Position numbers and translations under genes: made by a program. A stretch of 64,000 nucleotides of DNA from an uncultured Acidimicrobiales bacterium (GTDB lineage Bacteria; Actinomycetota; Acidimicrobiia; Acidimicrobiales; Aldehydirespiratoraceae): positions 3,209,505 through 3,273,504 of the forward strand of contig CATQHS010000001.1 in the NCBI GenBank assembly GCA_958296055.1, written 5' to 3'. Positions 1 to 8,319 of this stretch are shown here, piece after piece. Below the pieces are notes generated by a model. That model was not told the origin of the DNA. It was given only the letters and a program-made list of their open reading frames with translations, and made no database searches. Position 1 is the first letter of the stretch. Every line of letters begins with the position of its first letter.

Positions 1-303
1 TTCGCCGTCATCGCCGAGGAGCTGGGGATGGTGGGCACGATGGGGGTCATGGCCCTCTTCGTGGTGGTGGCGGTGACCGGCTTCGTGGTGGCCCTGAGAG
101 CCCCCGATCGCTTCGGAATGCTGGTGGCCATCGGCATAACCGCGTGGATCGTGACCCAGGCCGTGCTCAACATGGGGGCGACCATGGCCCTGGTGCCGGT
201 ACTGGGGATGACCCTGCCGTTCTTGTCCTTCGGAGGGTCGTCGCTGGTGGTGACCATGGCTGCGGTGGGGCTGCTGCTCAACGTGGCCCGCCAGACCCGA
301 TGA
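1..303 (+). CDS. ftsW: FtsW/RodA-family lipid II polymerase, C-terminal part
   Basis: Only the last 100 residues are present; the gene enters from the left edge in frame 1. FtsW is the membrane peptidoglycan glycosyltransferase of the divisome. The visible part starts with FAVIAEELG, which matches the SEDS-family motif F(A/S)VIGEELG. Hydrophobic segments follow, then the family motif G(M/L)TLPFLSFGGSS near the end and a short hydrophilic tail. The stop overlaps the murG start as ATGA (300-303), so the two are probably translationally coupled. The position directly before murG-murC-murB-ftsQ-ftsZ is the classical dcw order and supports FtsW over RodA. Confidence 0.93.
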   Translation, partial: FAVIAEELGMVGTMGVMALFVVVAVTGFVVALRAPDRFGMLVAIGITAWIVTQAVLNMGATMALVPVLGMTLPFLSFGGSSLVVTMAAVGLLLNVARQTR

Positions 304-1472
304 CCGGCCCCGCCCGCCCCGCGGCCCGGGCCGACTCGGAAACCTGGGCGATCATCGCGGGGGGCGGCACCGCGGGGCACGTGCTGGCCGGGCTGAGCAT
401 CGCCCGGGAGATGACGCGCCGGGGCGCGCCCGCCGACGCGGTTCACTGCGTGGGCAGCTCCCGGGGCGCCGAGGACCGGCTGGTGGGCGAGGCTGGGTTC
501 GGTCTCACCACCCTGCCCGGGCGGGGAATCCAGCGCCGGCTCACCCCGGCCAACCTGGGCGCGGCCGCCGGGCTGGCCCGGGCCCTGGCCCGAGCCCTGC
601 GCCTGGTTCGCCGGCGCCGCCCGGCGGTGGTGGTGGGCCTGGGGGGCTACGCCTCCGTCGCCTGCGGGCTGGCCGCCGCGGCCTGGAGGGTGCCTTTGGT
701 CATCACCGAGCAGAACGCCGTCGCCGGCGCGGCCAACCGGCTGCTGGCCCGCTGGGCCCGGGGGGTGGCGGTCGGCTTCCCGACCGTCGACCTGCCCGGA
801 GCGGTGTGCACCGGCAACCCGGTGAGGCCCGAGATTCTGGCCGTGGACCGCGGCCGGCAGCGGGCGGCGGCCCGAGCCGCCCTCGGCGTCGGCCAGGGCC
901 GGTTCCTGGTGGTGGCGCTCGGCGGCTCGCTGGGGGCCCGGCGGATCAACCAAGCCGTGGCGGAGATGGCGGCCATGGGGCGTCACCGGTCCGACATCCA
1001 CGTCCGCCACATCGCCGGCCGGCGCGACTACGGCTGGGTCGCCGAGCAGGTCGAGTCCATCGATCGGGGGGAGCTGGGCTACGACTTGGTGGAATACGAG
1101 GACGACATGGCCGCCGTGTACGCCGCCGCCGACTTGGTGGTGAGCCGATCCGGCGCCTCCAGCGTGGCCGAGCTGGCCGCGGCGGGCGTCCCGGCCGTGC
1201 TGGTGCCGCTGCCGGGCGCCCCGGGCGACCATCAGACGGCCAACGCCCGAGCCCTGGCCGATGCGGGTGCCGCCGTTGTCGTCGCCGACAAAGACCTGGA
1301 CGGGTCCCGGCTGGCGGCGGAGATCGACTCCCTGGCCGCCGACCCCGGCCGCCTCGACGACATGAGCCGGGCGGCTCGGGCCGCGGCCCGCCCGGACGCG
1401 ACCGGGGCCGTGGTCGACCTGATCGAGAAATGCGCCCGCCGGCCCATGCCGGTGACGGCCGAGGAGCGGTGA
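300..1472 (+). CDS. murG: UDP-GlcNAc:lipid I N-acetylglucosaminyltransferase MurG
   Basis: Adds GlcNAc to lipid I to make lipid II at the inner face of the membrane. The 390-residue product has the N-terminal glycine loop GGGTAGHV, the mid-protein GGSLGARRIN loop and the C-terminal nucleotide-binding region SRSGASSVAELAAAG followed by PGAPGDHQTANA, all MurG hallmarks. The ATG at 300 overlaps the ftsW stop. An upstream in-frame extension to 144 would lie inside ftsW and is rejected. The stop overlaps the murC start by one base (TGATG at 1470-1474). Confidence 0.96.
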   Translation: MTGPARPAARADSETWAIIAGGGTAGHVLAGLSIAREMTRRGAPADAVHCVGSSRGAEDRLVGEAGFGLTTLPGRGIQRRLTPANLGAAAGLARALARALRLVRRRRPAVVVGLGGYASVACGLAAAAWRVPLVITEQNAVAGAANRLLARWARGVAVGFPTVDLPGAVCTGNPVRPEILAVDRGRQRAAARAALGVGQGRFLVVALGGSLGARRINQAVAEMAAMGRHRSDIHVRHIAGRRDYGWVAEQVESIDRGELGYDLVEYEDDMAAVYAAADLVVSRSGASSVAELAAAGVPAVLVPLPGAPGDHQTANARALADAGAAVVVADKDLDGSRLAAEIDSLAADPGRLDDMSRAARAAARPDATGAVVDLIEKCARRPMPVTAEER

Positions 1473-2869
1473 TGGCCGGGTTGGATCTGTCCCGGCCCGC
1501 CCGGGTCCACGTCGTCGGCGCGGGCGGAGCTGGCATGGGGGCCATCGCCTCGGTGCTGCGGGCCATGGGCCACGCCGTGACCGGCTCGGACATCAAAGAC
1601 AGCCAGGTGACCGAGCGGCTCCGGGCCGAGGGGGTGCCGGTGGCCGTCGGCCACGATCCGGCCAATCTCGGGGAGGCCGAGGTGTTGGCCATCTCCTCGG
1701 CCATCGGGGCCGGCAATCCCGAGGTGCGGGCCGCCCGGGCCGCCGGCGTCCCGGTGGTGACCCGTAGCGAGATCCTCCCGGCCATCGCCTCGGTCCGCCG
1801 CACCGTCGCGGTGGCGGGCACCCACGGCAAGACCACCACCAGCTCCATGCTGGCCCTGGTGCTGGTCGAGGCCGGGCTGCGCCCGTCGTTCATCATCGGG
1901 GGAGACCTCAACGAGATAGGCACCGGCGGGGTCTGGGACACCGGCGACTGGTTCGTGATCGAAGCCGACGAGAGCGATCGCACCTTCCTGGCGCTGGACC
2001 CGGACGTGGCCGTCGTCACCAGCGTCGAGCCCGACCATCTCGAGACCTACGGCGGAGATCCCGCCGAGTTGGAGGCCGCCTTCGGGGCCTTCCTCGGATC
2101 AGCCGGCGCCGGGGTGGTGTGCGCCGACGACCCGGTGGCGGCCTCCTTGGCCCGATCGGCCTCCGCCGTCACCTACGGAACCGGCGCCGGTGCCGACTAT
2201 CGGATGACCGCGGTCGAGCGGTCCATGCCCACGGTCGCTTTCGACCTCTCCCGCCGCGGGGAGTGGCTGGGCCGGATCGAACTGCCCACCCCGGGCCTGC
2301 ACAACGCCCGCAACGCGGCCGCGGCCGCGGTGACGGCGTTGGCGGTGGGGGCCCCGTTCGAGGCCGCGGCGGAGGCGCTGGGCCGCTTCGGCGGGGTGGC
2401 CCGCCGCTTCGAGTTCCGCGGCGCCGCCGGAGGGGTCGCCTTCGTCGACGACTACGCCCACCTCCCCGGCGAAGTGGAGGCCGCGCTGGACGCGGCCCGC
2501 GACGGGGGCGAGTGGGACCGGATCGTGTGCGTCTTCCAGCCCCACCGGTACAGCCGCACCGCCGCCGTGGGCCCCGACTTCGCCCACTCGTTCGCGGGCG
2601 CCGATCACCTCGTGGTCACCGAGATATACCCGGCGGGCGAGGCGCCCCGGCCCGGGGTCTCCTCCAAGATAATCGTCGATGCCGTGCTCGACGCCCGCCC
2701 GCAGTCGTCGGTGACCTGGCTGCCCCGCCTCGACGACGCGGTCGAATGGCTTCAGCGGCGGCTGCGGCCCGGGGATCTCTGCCTGACCCTCGGGGCCGGC
2801 GACCTGACCGCGCTGCCCGATGCGGTCATGGAGCGGCTCGGAGGCCGCGACCAGGGCGGGCCGCCGTGA
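1472..2869 (+). CDS. murC: UDP-N-acetylmuramate--L-alanine ligase MurC
   Basis: Cytoplasmic Mur ligase that adds the first amino acid (L-Ala) of the peptide stem. The 465-residue product has the N-terminal VHVVGAGGAGMGAIA nucleotide loop typical of MurC, the ATP-binding GTHGKTTTSSM motif near residue 118, the EADESDRTF motif, and the HNARNAAAAA and DDYAHLP motifs of the central and C-terminal Mur-ligase domains. The start is the ATG overlapping the murG stop. The stop overlaps the murB GTG start (GTGA at 2866-2869). Confidence 0.97.
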   Translation: MAGLDLSRPARVHVVGAGGAGMGAIASVLRAMGHAVTGSDIKDSQVTERLRAEGVPVAVGHDPANLGEAEVLAISSAIGAGNPEVRAARAAGVPVVTRSEILPAIASVRRTVAVAGTHGKTTTSSMLALVLVEAGLRPSFIIGGDLNEIGTGGVWDTGDWFVIEADESDRTFLALDPDVAVVTSVEPDHLETYGGDPAELEAAFGAFLGSAGAGVVCADDPVAASLARSASAVTYGTGAGADYRMTAVERSMPTVAFDLSRRGEWLGRIELPTPGLHNARNAAAAAVTALAVGAPFEAAAEALGRFGGVARRFEFRGAAGGVAFVDDYAHLPGEVEAALDAARDGGEWDRIVCVFQPHRYSRTAAVGPDFAHSFAGADHLVVTEIYPAGEAPRPGVSSKIIVDAVLDARPQSSVTWLPRLDDAVEWLQRRLRPGDLCLTLGAGDLTALPDAVMERLGGRDQGGPP

Positions 2870-3861
2870 CCGCCGCCGTTCCCCGGAGTTCGGGGCCGCC
2901 CTCGCCGGCCAACGGCGCGCCGCCGGTCGTGACCGCCGCGGTGGCCGCCTTGGAGGAGCGCCTGGCCCGCTCCCCGCTGGCCCCGGCGGTGCGCCGCCGC
3001 CACCCGCTGGGCCCCCGCACCACTTACCGGGTCGGCGGCCCGGCCCTTCTCTTCGTCCCGGTGCGCAACCGGGCCGCGCTCGACCTCATCGCCTCCTGCA
3101 CCGCGGGCTCGGAGGCGCCGGTGCTGGTGCTGGGCCGGGGCTCCAATCTGCTGGTGGCCGACGCCGGGTTCAACGGCCTGGCCCTGGCCCTCGAGGGCGA
3201 CTTGGCCGGTTTCGGCGTGTCCGGGACGGCGGTGAGGGCCGGGGGAGGGGCTCCGCTGCCCAAGCTGGCTCGCCGGACCGTGGCCGAGGGGCTGACCGGG
3301 TTCGAGTGGGCGGTGGGGGTGCCCGGATCGGTGGGCGGGGCGGTGCGCATGAACGCAGGCGGCCACGGCTCCGACATGGCGGCGGTGCTGGATGAGGCTG
3401 AGATCGTCGATCTTCGCCTGGGTTCCGCTTTCACGGCGGCGGCCGCCGATCTCGGGCTCGGCTACCGGACCAGCAATCTCGCCCCCCACCAAGTGGTGGC
3501 CGAGGCCCGGCTGCGGCTGGCCCCCGGCGACGCCGAAGCCGGTCGGGCCGCGCTGGCCGAGATCGTGGCCTGGCGGCGGGCCAATCAGCCCGGGGGCCAT
3601 AACTCGGGGTCGGTCTTCACCAACCCCGACGGCGACAGCGCCGGCCGGCTCATTGACGCGGCCGGGGCCAGGGGGCTGCGGATGGGCACGGCCCGGGTGT
3701 CGCCCAAGCACGCCAACTTCATCCAGTCCGACGAGGGCGGGTCGGCCGCCGACGTGGTGGCGCTCATGGCCGAGGTTCAGCGCCGGGTGGCCGAGAGCTG
3801 CGGCGTCGACTTGGTCCCCGAGACTTGCCTGGTCGGCTTCGACCCCGGCGCGGCCTCATGA
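2866..3861 (+). CDS. murB: UDP-N-acetylenolpyruvoylglucosamine reductase MurB
   Basis: FAD- and NADPH-dependent reduction of enolpyruvyl-UDP-GlcNAc to UDP-MurNAc. The product is about 331 residues. It shows the TTYRVGGPA start of the FAD-binding domain, the LGRGSNLLVAD motif, GVPGSVGGAVRMNAG, and the C-terminal NSGSVFTNP loop carrying the catalytic serine; HANFIQ lies near the end. The GTG at 2866 overlaps the murC stop. The first 25 residues are a Pro/Ala-rich extension. The stop (3859-3861) overlaps an ATG that opens the duplicated leader frame before ftsQ. Confidence 0.96.
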   Translation: MTAAVPRSSGPPSPANGAPPVVTAAVAALEERLARSPLAPAVRRRHPLGPRTTYRVGGPALLFVPVRNRAALDLIASCTAGSEAPVLVLGRGSNLLVADAGFNGLALALEGDLAGFGVSGTAVRAGGGAPLPKLARRTVAEGLTGFEWAVGVPGSVGGAVRMNAGGHGSDMAAVLDEAEIVDLRLGSAFTAAAADLGLGYRTSNLAPHQVVAEARLRLAPGDAEAGRAALAEIVAWRRANQPGGHNSGSVFTNPDGDSAGRLIDAAGARGLRMGTARVSPKHANFIQSDEGGSAADVVALMAEVQRRVAESCGVDLVPETCLVGFDPGAAS

Positions 3862-3902
3862 CTGCGGCCATCGATCCGCGCCTGCCGAGGCGGTCGGTGT
3901 GA
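3858..3902 (+). other. 14-codon leader frame copied from the ftsQ start
   Basis: An ATG at 3858 overlaps the murB stop as ATGA and reads 14 codons ([14 protein letters not shown]) to a TGA at 3900-3902, which overlaps the real ftsQ GTG at 3899. The first nine residues match the FtsQ N-terminus except for the start codon, and 26 of 27 bases are identical at an offset of 41 bp. It is therefore a tandem duplication of the translation-start region in a different frame. Whether it is translated is unknown. It could couple murB translation to ftsQ. Confidence 0.6.
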
Positions 3903-4702
3903 CTGCGGCCATCGACCCGCGCCTGCGGGCCCGGCGCACCGAGGTCAAGCGGGCCGAGGGCCGGCGCCGGTTGCGAGTCCTGATTGCGGCCGTGACGCTG
4001 GCCGGGTTGCTGGCCGGCGGGTGGGGGTTGAGCCGCTCGGCTCTGCTGGACGTGGACCGGGTGATGATCTCAGGAGTCGGGGGGGTCCGGGCCGGGCTCG
4101 TCCGCCAGGCGGCCGGCGTGGCCGAGGGCGCCCCGATGATCGACATCGACCCCGGCGACTTGGAGCGGGCCGTCGCCGGCCTGGCCTGGGTGGAGGAGGC
4201 CCGGGTCCAGCGGGACTGGCCCGGCACCGTCGACATCCGGGTGACGCCCCGGGTCCCGGTGGCGGTGGCCCCCGCCGGCGACGGGAGTCCGGTCCTGGTC
4301 GACGCCGGCGGCTACGTGATCGGCCCGGCCCCGCCCTCGCCGGACCTTCCCCTGATCTCAGTGCCCTTCGAGGGCGAGCCCGGCGCGGTCCACGTGAAGG
4401 CCGGGCCCGGTCTGGCCGTGGTGGCCGCCCTGCCCGCCGACCTCGAGGCCTGGACCCGGTCCGTCATCGCCCTGCCCCGAGGCCGGGTGGGCCTGGAGCT
4501 GGCCGGGGGAGCGACGGCCGTGCTGGGGGAGCCGTCCCGTCTCGACGACAAGATAGCCGCCGTCCGGTCGGTGCTGTTCGGGGTGGATCTCGAATGCGTC
4601 ACCACCATCGACGCCACCATGGCCGACCTCACCACGCTGGTCCGCGACCCGCTCTGCCTGCCGCCGGCGCCGCTGCAGTCCGCCCCTGAGCCCGCAGCCT
4701 GA
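3899..4702 (+). CDS. ftsQ: Cell division protein FtsQ
   Basis: Divisome scaffold that links FtsW/FtsI to the FtsL/FtsB complex. The 267-residue product has a basic cytoplasmic N-terminus, one transmembrane helix around residues 22-40 ([16 protein letters not shown]), then an extracytoplasmic POTRA-type domain starting at [18 protein letters not shown] and an FtsQ domain with [16 protein letters not shown]. Start choice: the GTG at 3899 keeps the conserved basic head, and the ATG at 3858 is in another frame. The position after murB and before ftsZ matches the dcw cluster. Confidence 0.9.
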   Translation: MTAAIDPRLRARRTEVKRAEGRRRLRVLIAAVTLAGLLAGGWGLSRSALLDVDRVMISGVGGVRAGLVRQAAGVAEGAPMIDIDPGDLERAVAGLAWVEEARVQRDWPGTVDIRVTPRVPVAVAPAGDGSPVLVDAGGYVIGPAPPSPDLPLISVPFEGEPGAVHVKAGPGLAVVAALPADLEAWTRSVIALPRGRVGLELAGGATAVLGEPSRLDDKIAAVRSVLFGVDLECVTTIDATMADLTTLVRDPLCLPPAPLQSAPEPAA

Positions 4703-4704
4703 TG

Positions 4705-4710
4705 TACGGT
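4705..4710 (+). promoter_or_regulatory. Possible -10 box before ftsZ
   Basis: TACGGT fits the TANNNT pattern seen before many starts in this window and sits five bases before the in-frame GTG at 4716. Transcription from here would give either a leaderless long FtsZ or a roughly 95-base leader with the ribosome site used by ATG 4812. No convincing -35 box is visible. Confidence 0.35.
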
Positions 4711-4811
4711 CACCGGTGGAACCGCCCGATTCGCCAGACACCGACCCGAACGGAGCCGCCCGGCCTTCGCCGGCTCAGCAGACATCGACCCGATGGGAGG
4801 TCGCTTCGGCC

Positions 4812-5933
4812 ATGGTAAACCCGCAGAATTACTTGGCAGTCATCAAAGTCGTCGGCATAGGGGGAGGAGGGGCCAACGCCGTCAACCGCATGATCGACGC
4901 CGGACTAAAAGGCGTGGACTTCATAGCCGCCAACACCGACACCCAGGCCCTGATGTTGAGCGACGCCGACGTGAAGCTCGACATCGGCCGCAACCTGACC
5001 AAGGGCTTGGGGGCCGGGAGCGACCCCGAGATCGGCCGCCAGGCCGCGGAAGACCACATCGAGGAGATTCGCGAGGTGCTCACCGGGGCGGATCTGGTGT
5101 TCATCACCGCGGGCAAGGGGGGCGGCACGGGGACGGGCGCGGCCCCGGTGATCGCCGAGGTGTCCCGTTCGGTCGGGGCCCTCACCATAGGGGTGGTGAC
5201 CCGCCCGTTCGGTTTCGAGGGCCGGCGCCGTTCCGTTCAGGCCGAGCAGGGGATCCAACGCCTCAAGGAGAAGGTGGACACGCTGATCGTCATTCCCAAC
5301 GACCGGCTGCTGTCGGTCTCCGACGACAAGACCTCGGTGCTCAACGCTTTCAAGATGGCCGACGAAATCTTGCTCCAGGGCGTTCAGGGCATCACCACCC
5401 TCATCACCACCCCCGGCTTCATAAACACCGACTTCGCCGACGTCAAGACGGTGATGACCGAAGCGGGCAGCGCCCTAATGGGCATCGGCACCAGCAGCGG
5501 GGAGGGCCGAGCGGTGGCCGCGGCCCGCTCCGCCATCTCCAGCCCGCTGCTGGAAACGTCGGTCGAGAACGCCAAGGGCATTCTCCTGAACATCTCGGGC
5601 GGCCCCGATCTGGGGCTCCTCGAGGTGAACGAGGCGGCCGAGGTCATCCACGGCATGGCCCACCAGGACGCCAACATCATCTTCGGGGCGGTAATCGACG
5701 AGGAGATGGGCGACAGCGTTCGGGTCACGGTGATCGCGGCCGGGTTTGACCGCTGGGAAGATCAGGGATCGGTCCGCGACGTCCTCCGCCAGTCGTCGAC
5801 CCGGCAGCAGGCCCCGATCACCGCGGCCGAGGACATGTCCGTCACCGACGTCTTCGCCATGGCCGCCGACCCCGATCCCGCCCTGCTGGAGGATGCAGAC
5901 GACGAGTTCGACGTTCCCGACTTCCTCCGGTAG
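4812..5933 (+). CDS. ftsZ: Cell division GTPase FtsZ
   Basis: Tubulin-like GTPase that polymerises into the Z ring. From ATG 4812 the 373-residue product begins [20 protein letters not shown], as other actinobacterial FtsZ proteins do. It carries the tubulin signature [10 protein letters not shown] near residue 103, the T7-loop region [12 protein letters not shown], and a C-terminal peptide [10 protein letters not shown] that fits the partner-binding tail (SepF, FtsA-like). A GGGAGGT ribosome site lies about ten bases before this ATG. An in-frame GTG at 4716 preceded by TACGGT could give a form with 32 extra residues. Confidence 0.96.
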   Translation: MVNPQNYLAVIKVVGIGGGGANAVNRMIDAGLKGVDFIAANTDTQALMLSDADVKLDIGRNLTKGLGAGSDPEIGRQAAEDHIEEIREVLTGADLVFITAGKGGGTGTGAAPVIAEVSRSVGALTIGVVTRPFGFEGRRRSVQAEQGIQRLKEKVDTLIVIPNDRLLSVSDDKTSVLNAFKMADEILLQGVQGITTLITTPGFINTDFADVKTVMTEAGSALMGIGTSSGEGRAVAAARSAISSPLLETSVENAKGILLNISGGPDLGLLEVNEAAEVIHGMAHQDANIIFGAVIDEEMGDSVRVTVIAAGFDRWEDQGSVRDVLRQSSTRQQAPITAAEDMSVTDVFAMAADPDPALLEDADDEFDVPDFLR

Positions 5934-5939
5934 CCGAGG

Positions 5940-6683
5940 GTGATCGATCAGCCGCCGCTGGCCGGTCGGGGCCAGGTGATAGAGAGGCTGGTGCCGGCTG
6001 GCCCGGGCCAGGTGGCCAGGGTCCGTTTCTCGGACCGCTCCTTCGGCGATTTCGGCGTTGACGGCGACCCGGCCGAGTTGGAGGCCCGCCGCCGGGACTT
6101 CATGGGCGGCCGGTGGACCTGGATGCGCCAGGCCCACGGGGCTCGAGTGGTGGCGGTGAGCCGGCCGGGGCACGGGGCCGGGTTGGTCGGGGACGGAGCG
6201 GTGACGGCCCGGCCCGGGGCCGTTCTGGCCGTGCAGACCGCCGACTGCGCCCCGGTGGTGATCGCCGGTCCGGGGGCCGTCGGCATCGCTCACGCCGGAT
6301 GGAGGGGGATACTGGCCGGGGTCGTCGGCGCTGTCGTCGGTGCCGTCCGGGCCTGCGAGCAGCCCGGAGGCGGTCCCCTCCGAGCCGTGATCGGCCCGGT
6401 CATCCGGCCCGGGCGCTATGAGTTCGGGCCAGCCGATTTGGACGCGGTGGTCGCGGCCACCGGCGAGGAAGCCAGGGCCGCCACTTCCGAGGGCGCCCCG
6501 GCGCTCGACTTGGCCGCCGCAGTCCGGGCCGCGCTCCGAGCCTGCGGAGTGGACGAGGTGGAGGATCTGGGGCTGGACACGTTCGACGAGCGCTTCTTCT
6601 CGCACCGAGTCCGGGGCGATCGCGGCCTCCAGGTCGCCGCGGTCAGGCTCGAGCCCGCCAATGGCACCCGATCCTCCGGCTGA
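5940..6683 (+). CDS. pgeF: Peptidoglycan editing factor PgeF (YfiH/YlmD family)
   Basis: Family of multicopper-oxidase-like (laccase domain) proteins that in E. coli removes L-Ser wrongly built into the peptidoglycan stem. The 247-residue product shows the metal-site motifs in order: QAHGARVV, TADCAPVVI (metal Cys) and AHAGWRG (metal His), followed by GPVIRPGRYEFG. The GTG start lies six bases after the ftsZ stop. This position downstream of ftsZ and before yggS is conserved in many Gram-positive bacteria. The 3' end overlaps the yggS start by 23 bases. Confidence 0.9.
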   Translation: MIDQPPLAGRGQVIERLVPAGPGQVARVRFSDRSFGDFGVDGDPAELEARRRDFMGGRWTWMRQAHGARVVAVSRPGHGAGLVGDGAVTARPGAVLAVQTADCAPVVIAGPGAVGIAHAGWRGILAGVVGAVVGAVRACEQPGGGPLRAVIGPVIRPGRYEFGPADLDAVVAATGEEARAATSEGAPALDLAAAVRAALRACGVDEVEDLGLDTFDERFFSHRVRGDRGLQVAAVRLEPANGTRSSG

Positions 6684-7362
6684 TCTAGTGGCCGAGCGCC
6701 ACGAGATGGTCAAGGAGCGCATGCACCGGGCCGGGGGTGCCGGCGTGGAGCTGGTGGCTGTGACCAAGGGCTGGGGACCGGGGGCCATTGAGGCCGCGGC
6801 GGCCTGCGGCATCGGCCACATCGGCGAGAACTATGCGCAGGAGTGCCTGGCCAAGCTGGAGACGGCCCGGCTCGACCGCCGGCCCCGGGTCCATCTCATC
6901 GGGCGCCTCCAGCGGAACAAGGTCAGGCGCCTGGCCGCCGTCATCGACGTCTGGCAGACCATCGACCGGGTCGAGCTGGTGCACGAGATCGCCCTCCGGG
7001 CGCCGGGGGCGGAGGTGATGATCCAGGTGAACGTGTCCGGCGAGAGCACCAAGGCCGGGTGCGCCCCCGAAGGAGTCGGCTCTCTGGCCGCAGCCGCCCA
7101 GAGCACCGGTTTGAGGCTGGTCGGCCTCATGGGGATCGGACCGGTGGGCCCGCCGGCTGAGGCCCGGCCCGGGTTCAGAGCCCTGAGGCGCATGGTCGAC
7201 CATCTCGGTCTCCGGCACTGCTCCATGGGCATGAGCAACGATCTGGAGGCGGCGATCGAGGAGGGCTCGACCATGGTTCGGATCGGACGGGACCTGTTCG
7301 GCGAGCGCCGGCCCCAGGGAGCATCTGATCGCTCGCCCCGTCCGCGCACTAGATTGAGCTGA
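6661..7362 (+). CDS. PLP homeostasis protein, YggS/YlmE family
   Basis: Pyridoxal-phosphate-binding alanine-racemase-like fold protein that buffers PLP; no catalytic activity is established for the family. The 233-residue product has the PLP lysine in ELVAVTKG, the IGENYAQE motif, HLIGRLQRNKVR, QVNVSGESTKAG, and the C-terminal SMGMSNDLEAAIEEGSTMVRIG signature. The ATG at 6661 lies inside the end of pgeF; GTG 6688 is an alternative start. The gene is part of the ftsZ-pgeF-yggS-sepF run. Confidence 0.92.
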   Translation: MAPDPPADLVAERHEMVKERMHRAGGAGVELVAVTKGWGPGAIEAAAACGIGHIGENYAQECLAKLETARLDRRPRVHLIGRLQRNKVRRLAAVIDVWQTIDRVELVHEIALRAPGAEVMIQVNVSGESTKAGCAPEGVGSLAAAAQSTGLRLVGLMGIGPVGPPAEARPGFRALRRMVDHLGLRHCSMGMSNDLEAAIEEGSTMVRIGRDLFGERRPQGASDRSPRPRTRLS

Positions 7363-7374
7363 GAGGAGGTCGTC

Positions 7375-7914
7375 ATGTTCAAGAAGGCGATGATCTACCT
7401 GGGTCTCGGGCCCGACGAGGCCTACGACGACTACCCGGCATCGGGGCCCGGGCCCGCCGTCGATCCGGGCGCCGGCCTCGCCGCCCCCCAGCCCCGCGGC
7501 GCGGTGGCGGCCCAGTCTCCCGTCCACCGCCAACAGATGCGCCCCCCCCAACCGGCTTTCGAGCCCCCGAGGACGGTGCGGGCCCTGCCGCCCGAGCCGG
7601 CGAACCCGGATGGGGGGGATGGGCCGGCCAAGGCGGTTCGCACCCTGGGCCCCGCCCCGCCCAAGCCCTACGCCATCTCCCCGACGGCGTTCAACGACGC
7701 CCAAGCGGTCGGAGACCGGCTCAAAGCCGGGCAGTCGGTGATCATGAACCTTCAAGACGTCGAGCGCGACCTGCGCCGCCGGCTGGTCGATTTCGCCAGC
7801 GGTCTCTGCTACGCCCTCGGAGGAAAGATGGACCGCGTGGCCAAGCAGGTTTATCTGCTCAATCCGGAGAATGTCGAAGGTTCCGACGACAAGGTCAGGT
7901 CGTCGGCCGACTGA
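7375..7914 (+). CDS. sepF: Cell division protein SepF
   Basis: Membrane anchor of the Z ring in Gram-positive bacteria, binding the FtsZ C-terminal tail. The 179-residue product starts MFKKAMIYLGLG, an amphipathic membrane-binding helix. A Pro/Ala-rich linker follows (about residues 20-95), then the SepF core around 98-170 with AISPTAFNDAQAVGDRL, VIMNLQDVERDLRRRLVDF and the glycine-rich CYALGGKMDRVAKQVYLL. A strong GAGAGGAGGT ribosome site lies just before the ATG. No ftsA is present, which is usual for actinobacteria using SepF. Confidence 0.94.
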   Translation: MFKKAMIYLGLGPDEAYDDYPASGPGPAVDPGAGLAAPQPRGAVAAQSPVHRQQMRPPQPAFEPPRTVRALPPEPANPDGGDGPAKAVRTLGPAPPKPYAISPTAFNDAQAVGDRLKAGQSVIMNLQDVERDLRRRLVDFASGLCYALGGKMDRVAKQVYLLNPENVEGSDDKVRSSAD

Positions 7915-7969
7915 CGGTCGACGATCCGACCGCGGATGAACCCGATTTTCAGATGACCCCGAGCGCCGG

Positions 7970-8227
7970 ATGATACTGAGCCTCATCTGCCTGCTCTTGC
8001 AGATCTACATGGTGGTGATCTTCGGTCGCGTTCTGTTGAGCTGGTTTCCGCTCGACCCCAGCGGGCCCATGGCCACTGTCGGAGGGTTCTTGCATCTGCT
8101 CACCGACCCGGTGATGAAGCCGGTACAGCGATCGCTCCCGCCCGTGCGTTTCGGAGGTTTCGCCCTCGACCTTTCGGCCATCGTGGTGATCGTGGCCATC
8201 GTCTTTCTGCAAAGGCTCATCTGCTAG
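7970..8227 (+). CDS. YggT family membrane protein
   Basis: Short 85-residue integral membrane protein with two hydrophobic helices, at the N-terminus (about residues 2-25) and C-terminus (about 62-83). The conserved YggT centre lies between them: LLSWFPLDPSGP followed by LTDPVMKPVQRSLPP. The function is not established; the family often sits next to sepF and divIVA. It lies 55 bases after sepF and before divIVA, consistent with a division cluster. Confidence 0.85.
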   Translation: MILSLICLLLQIYMVVIFGRVLLSWFPLDPSGPMATVGGFLHLLTDPVMKPVQRSLPPVRFGGFALDLSAIVVIVAIVFLQRLIC

Positions 8228-8319
8228 TGAGCCGACCGGTCGGACTCTCGACTATCTGATCGGCGCCTTTGACCGAAGGTCCACCTATCGCGTCGTCGGG
8301 TGTGTCATCATTTGCCTCC

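Noticed and set aside
8269..8319. TTG 8269 as divIVA start
   Set aside because: Adds a non-conserved head; [13 protein letters not shown] is the expected DivIVA beginning.
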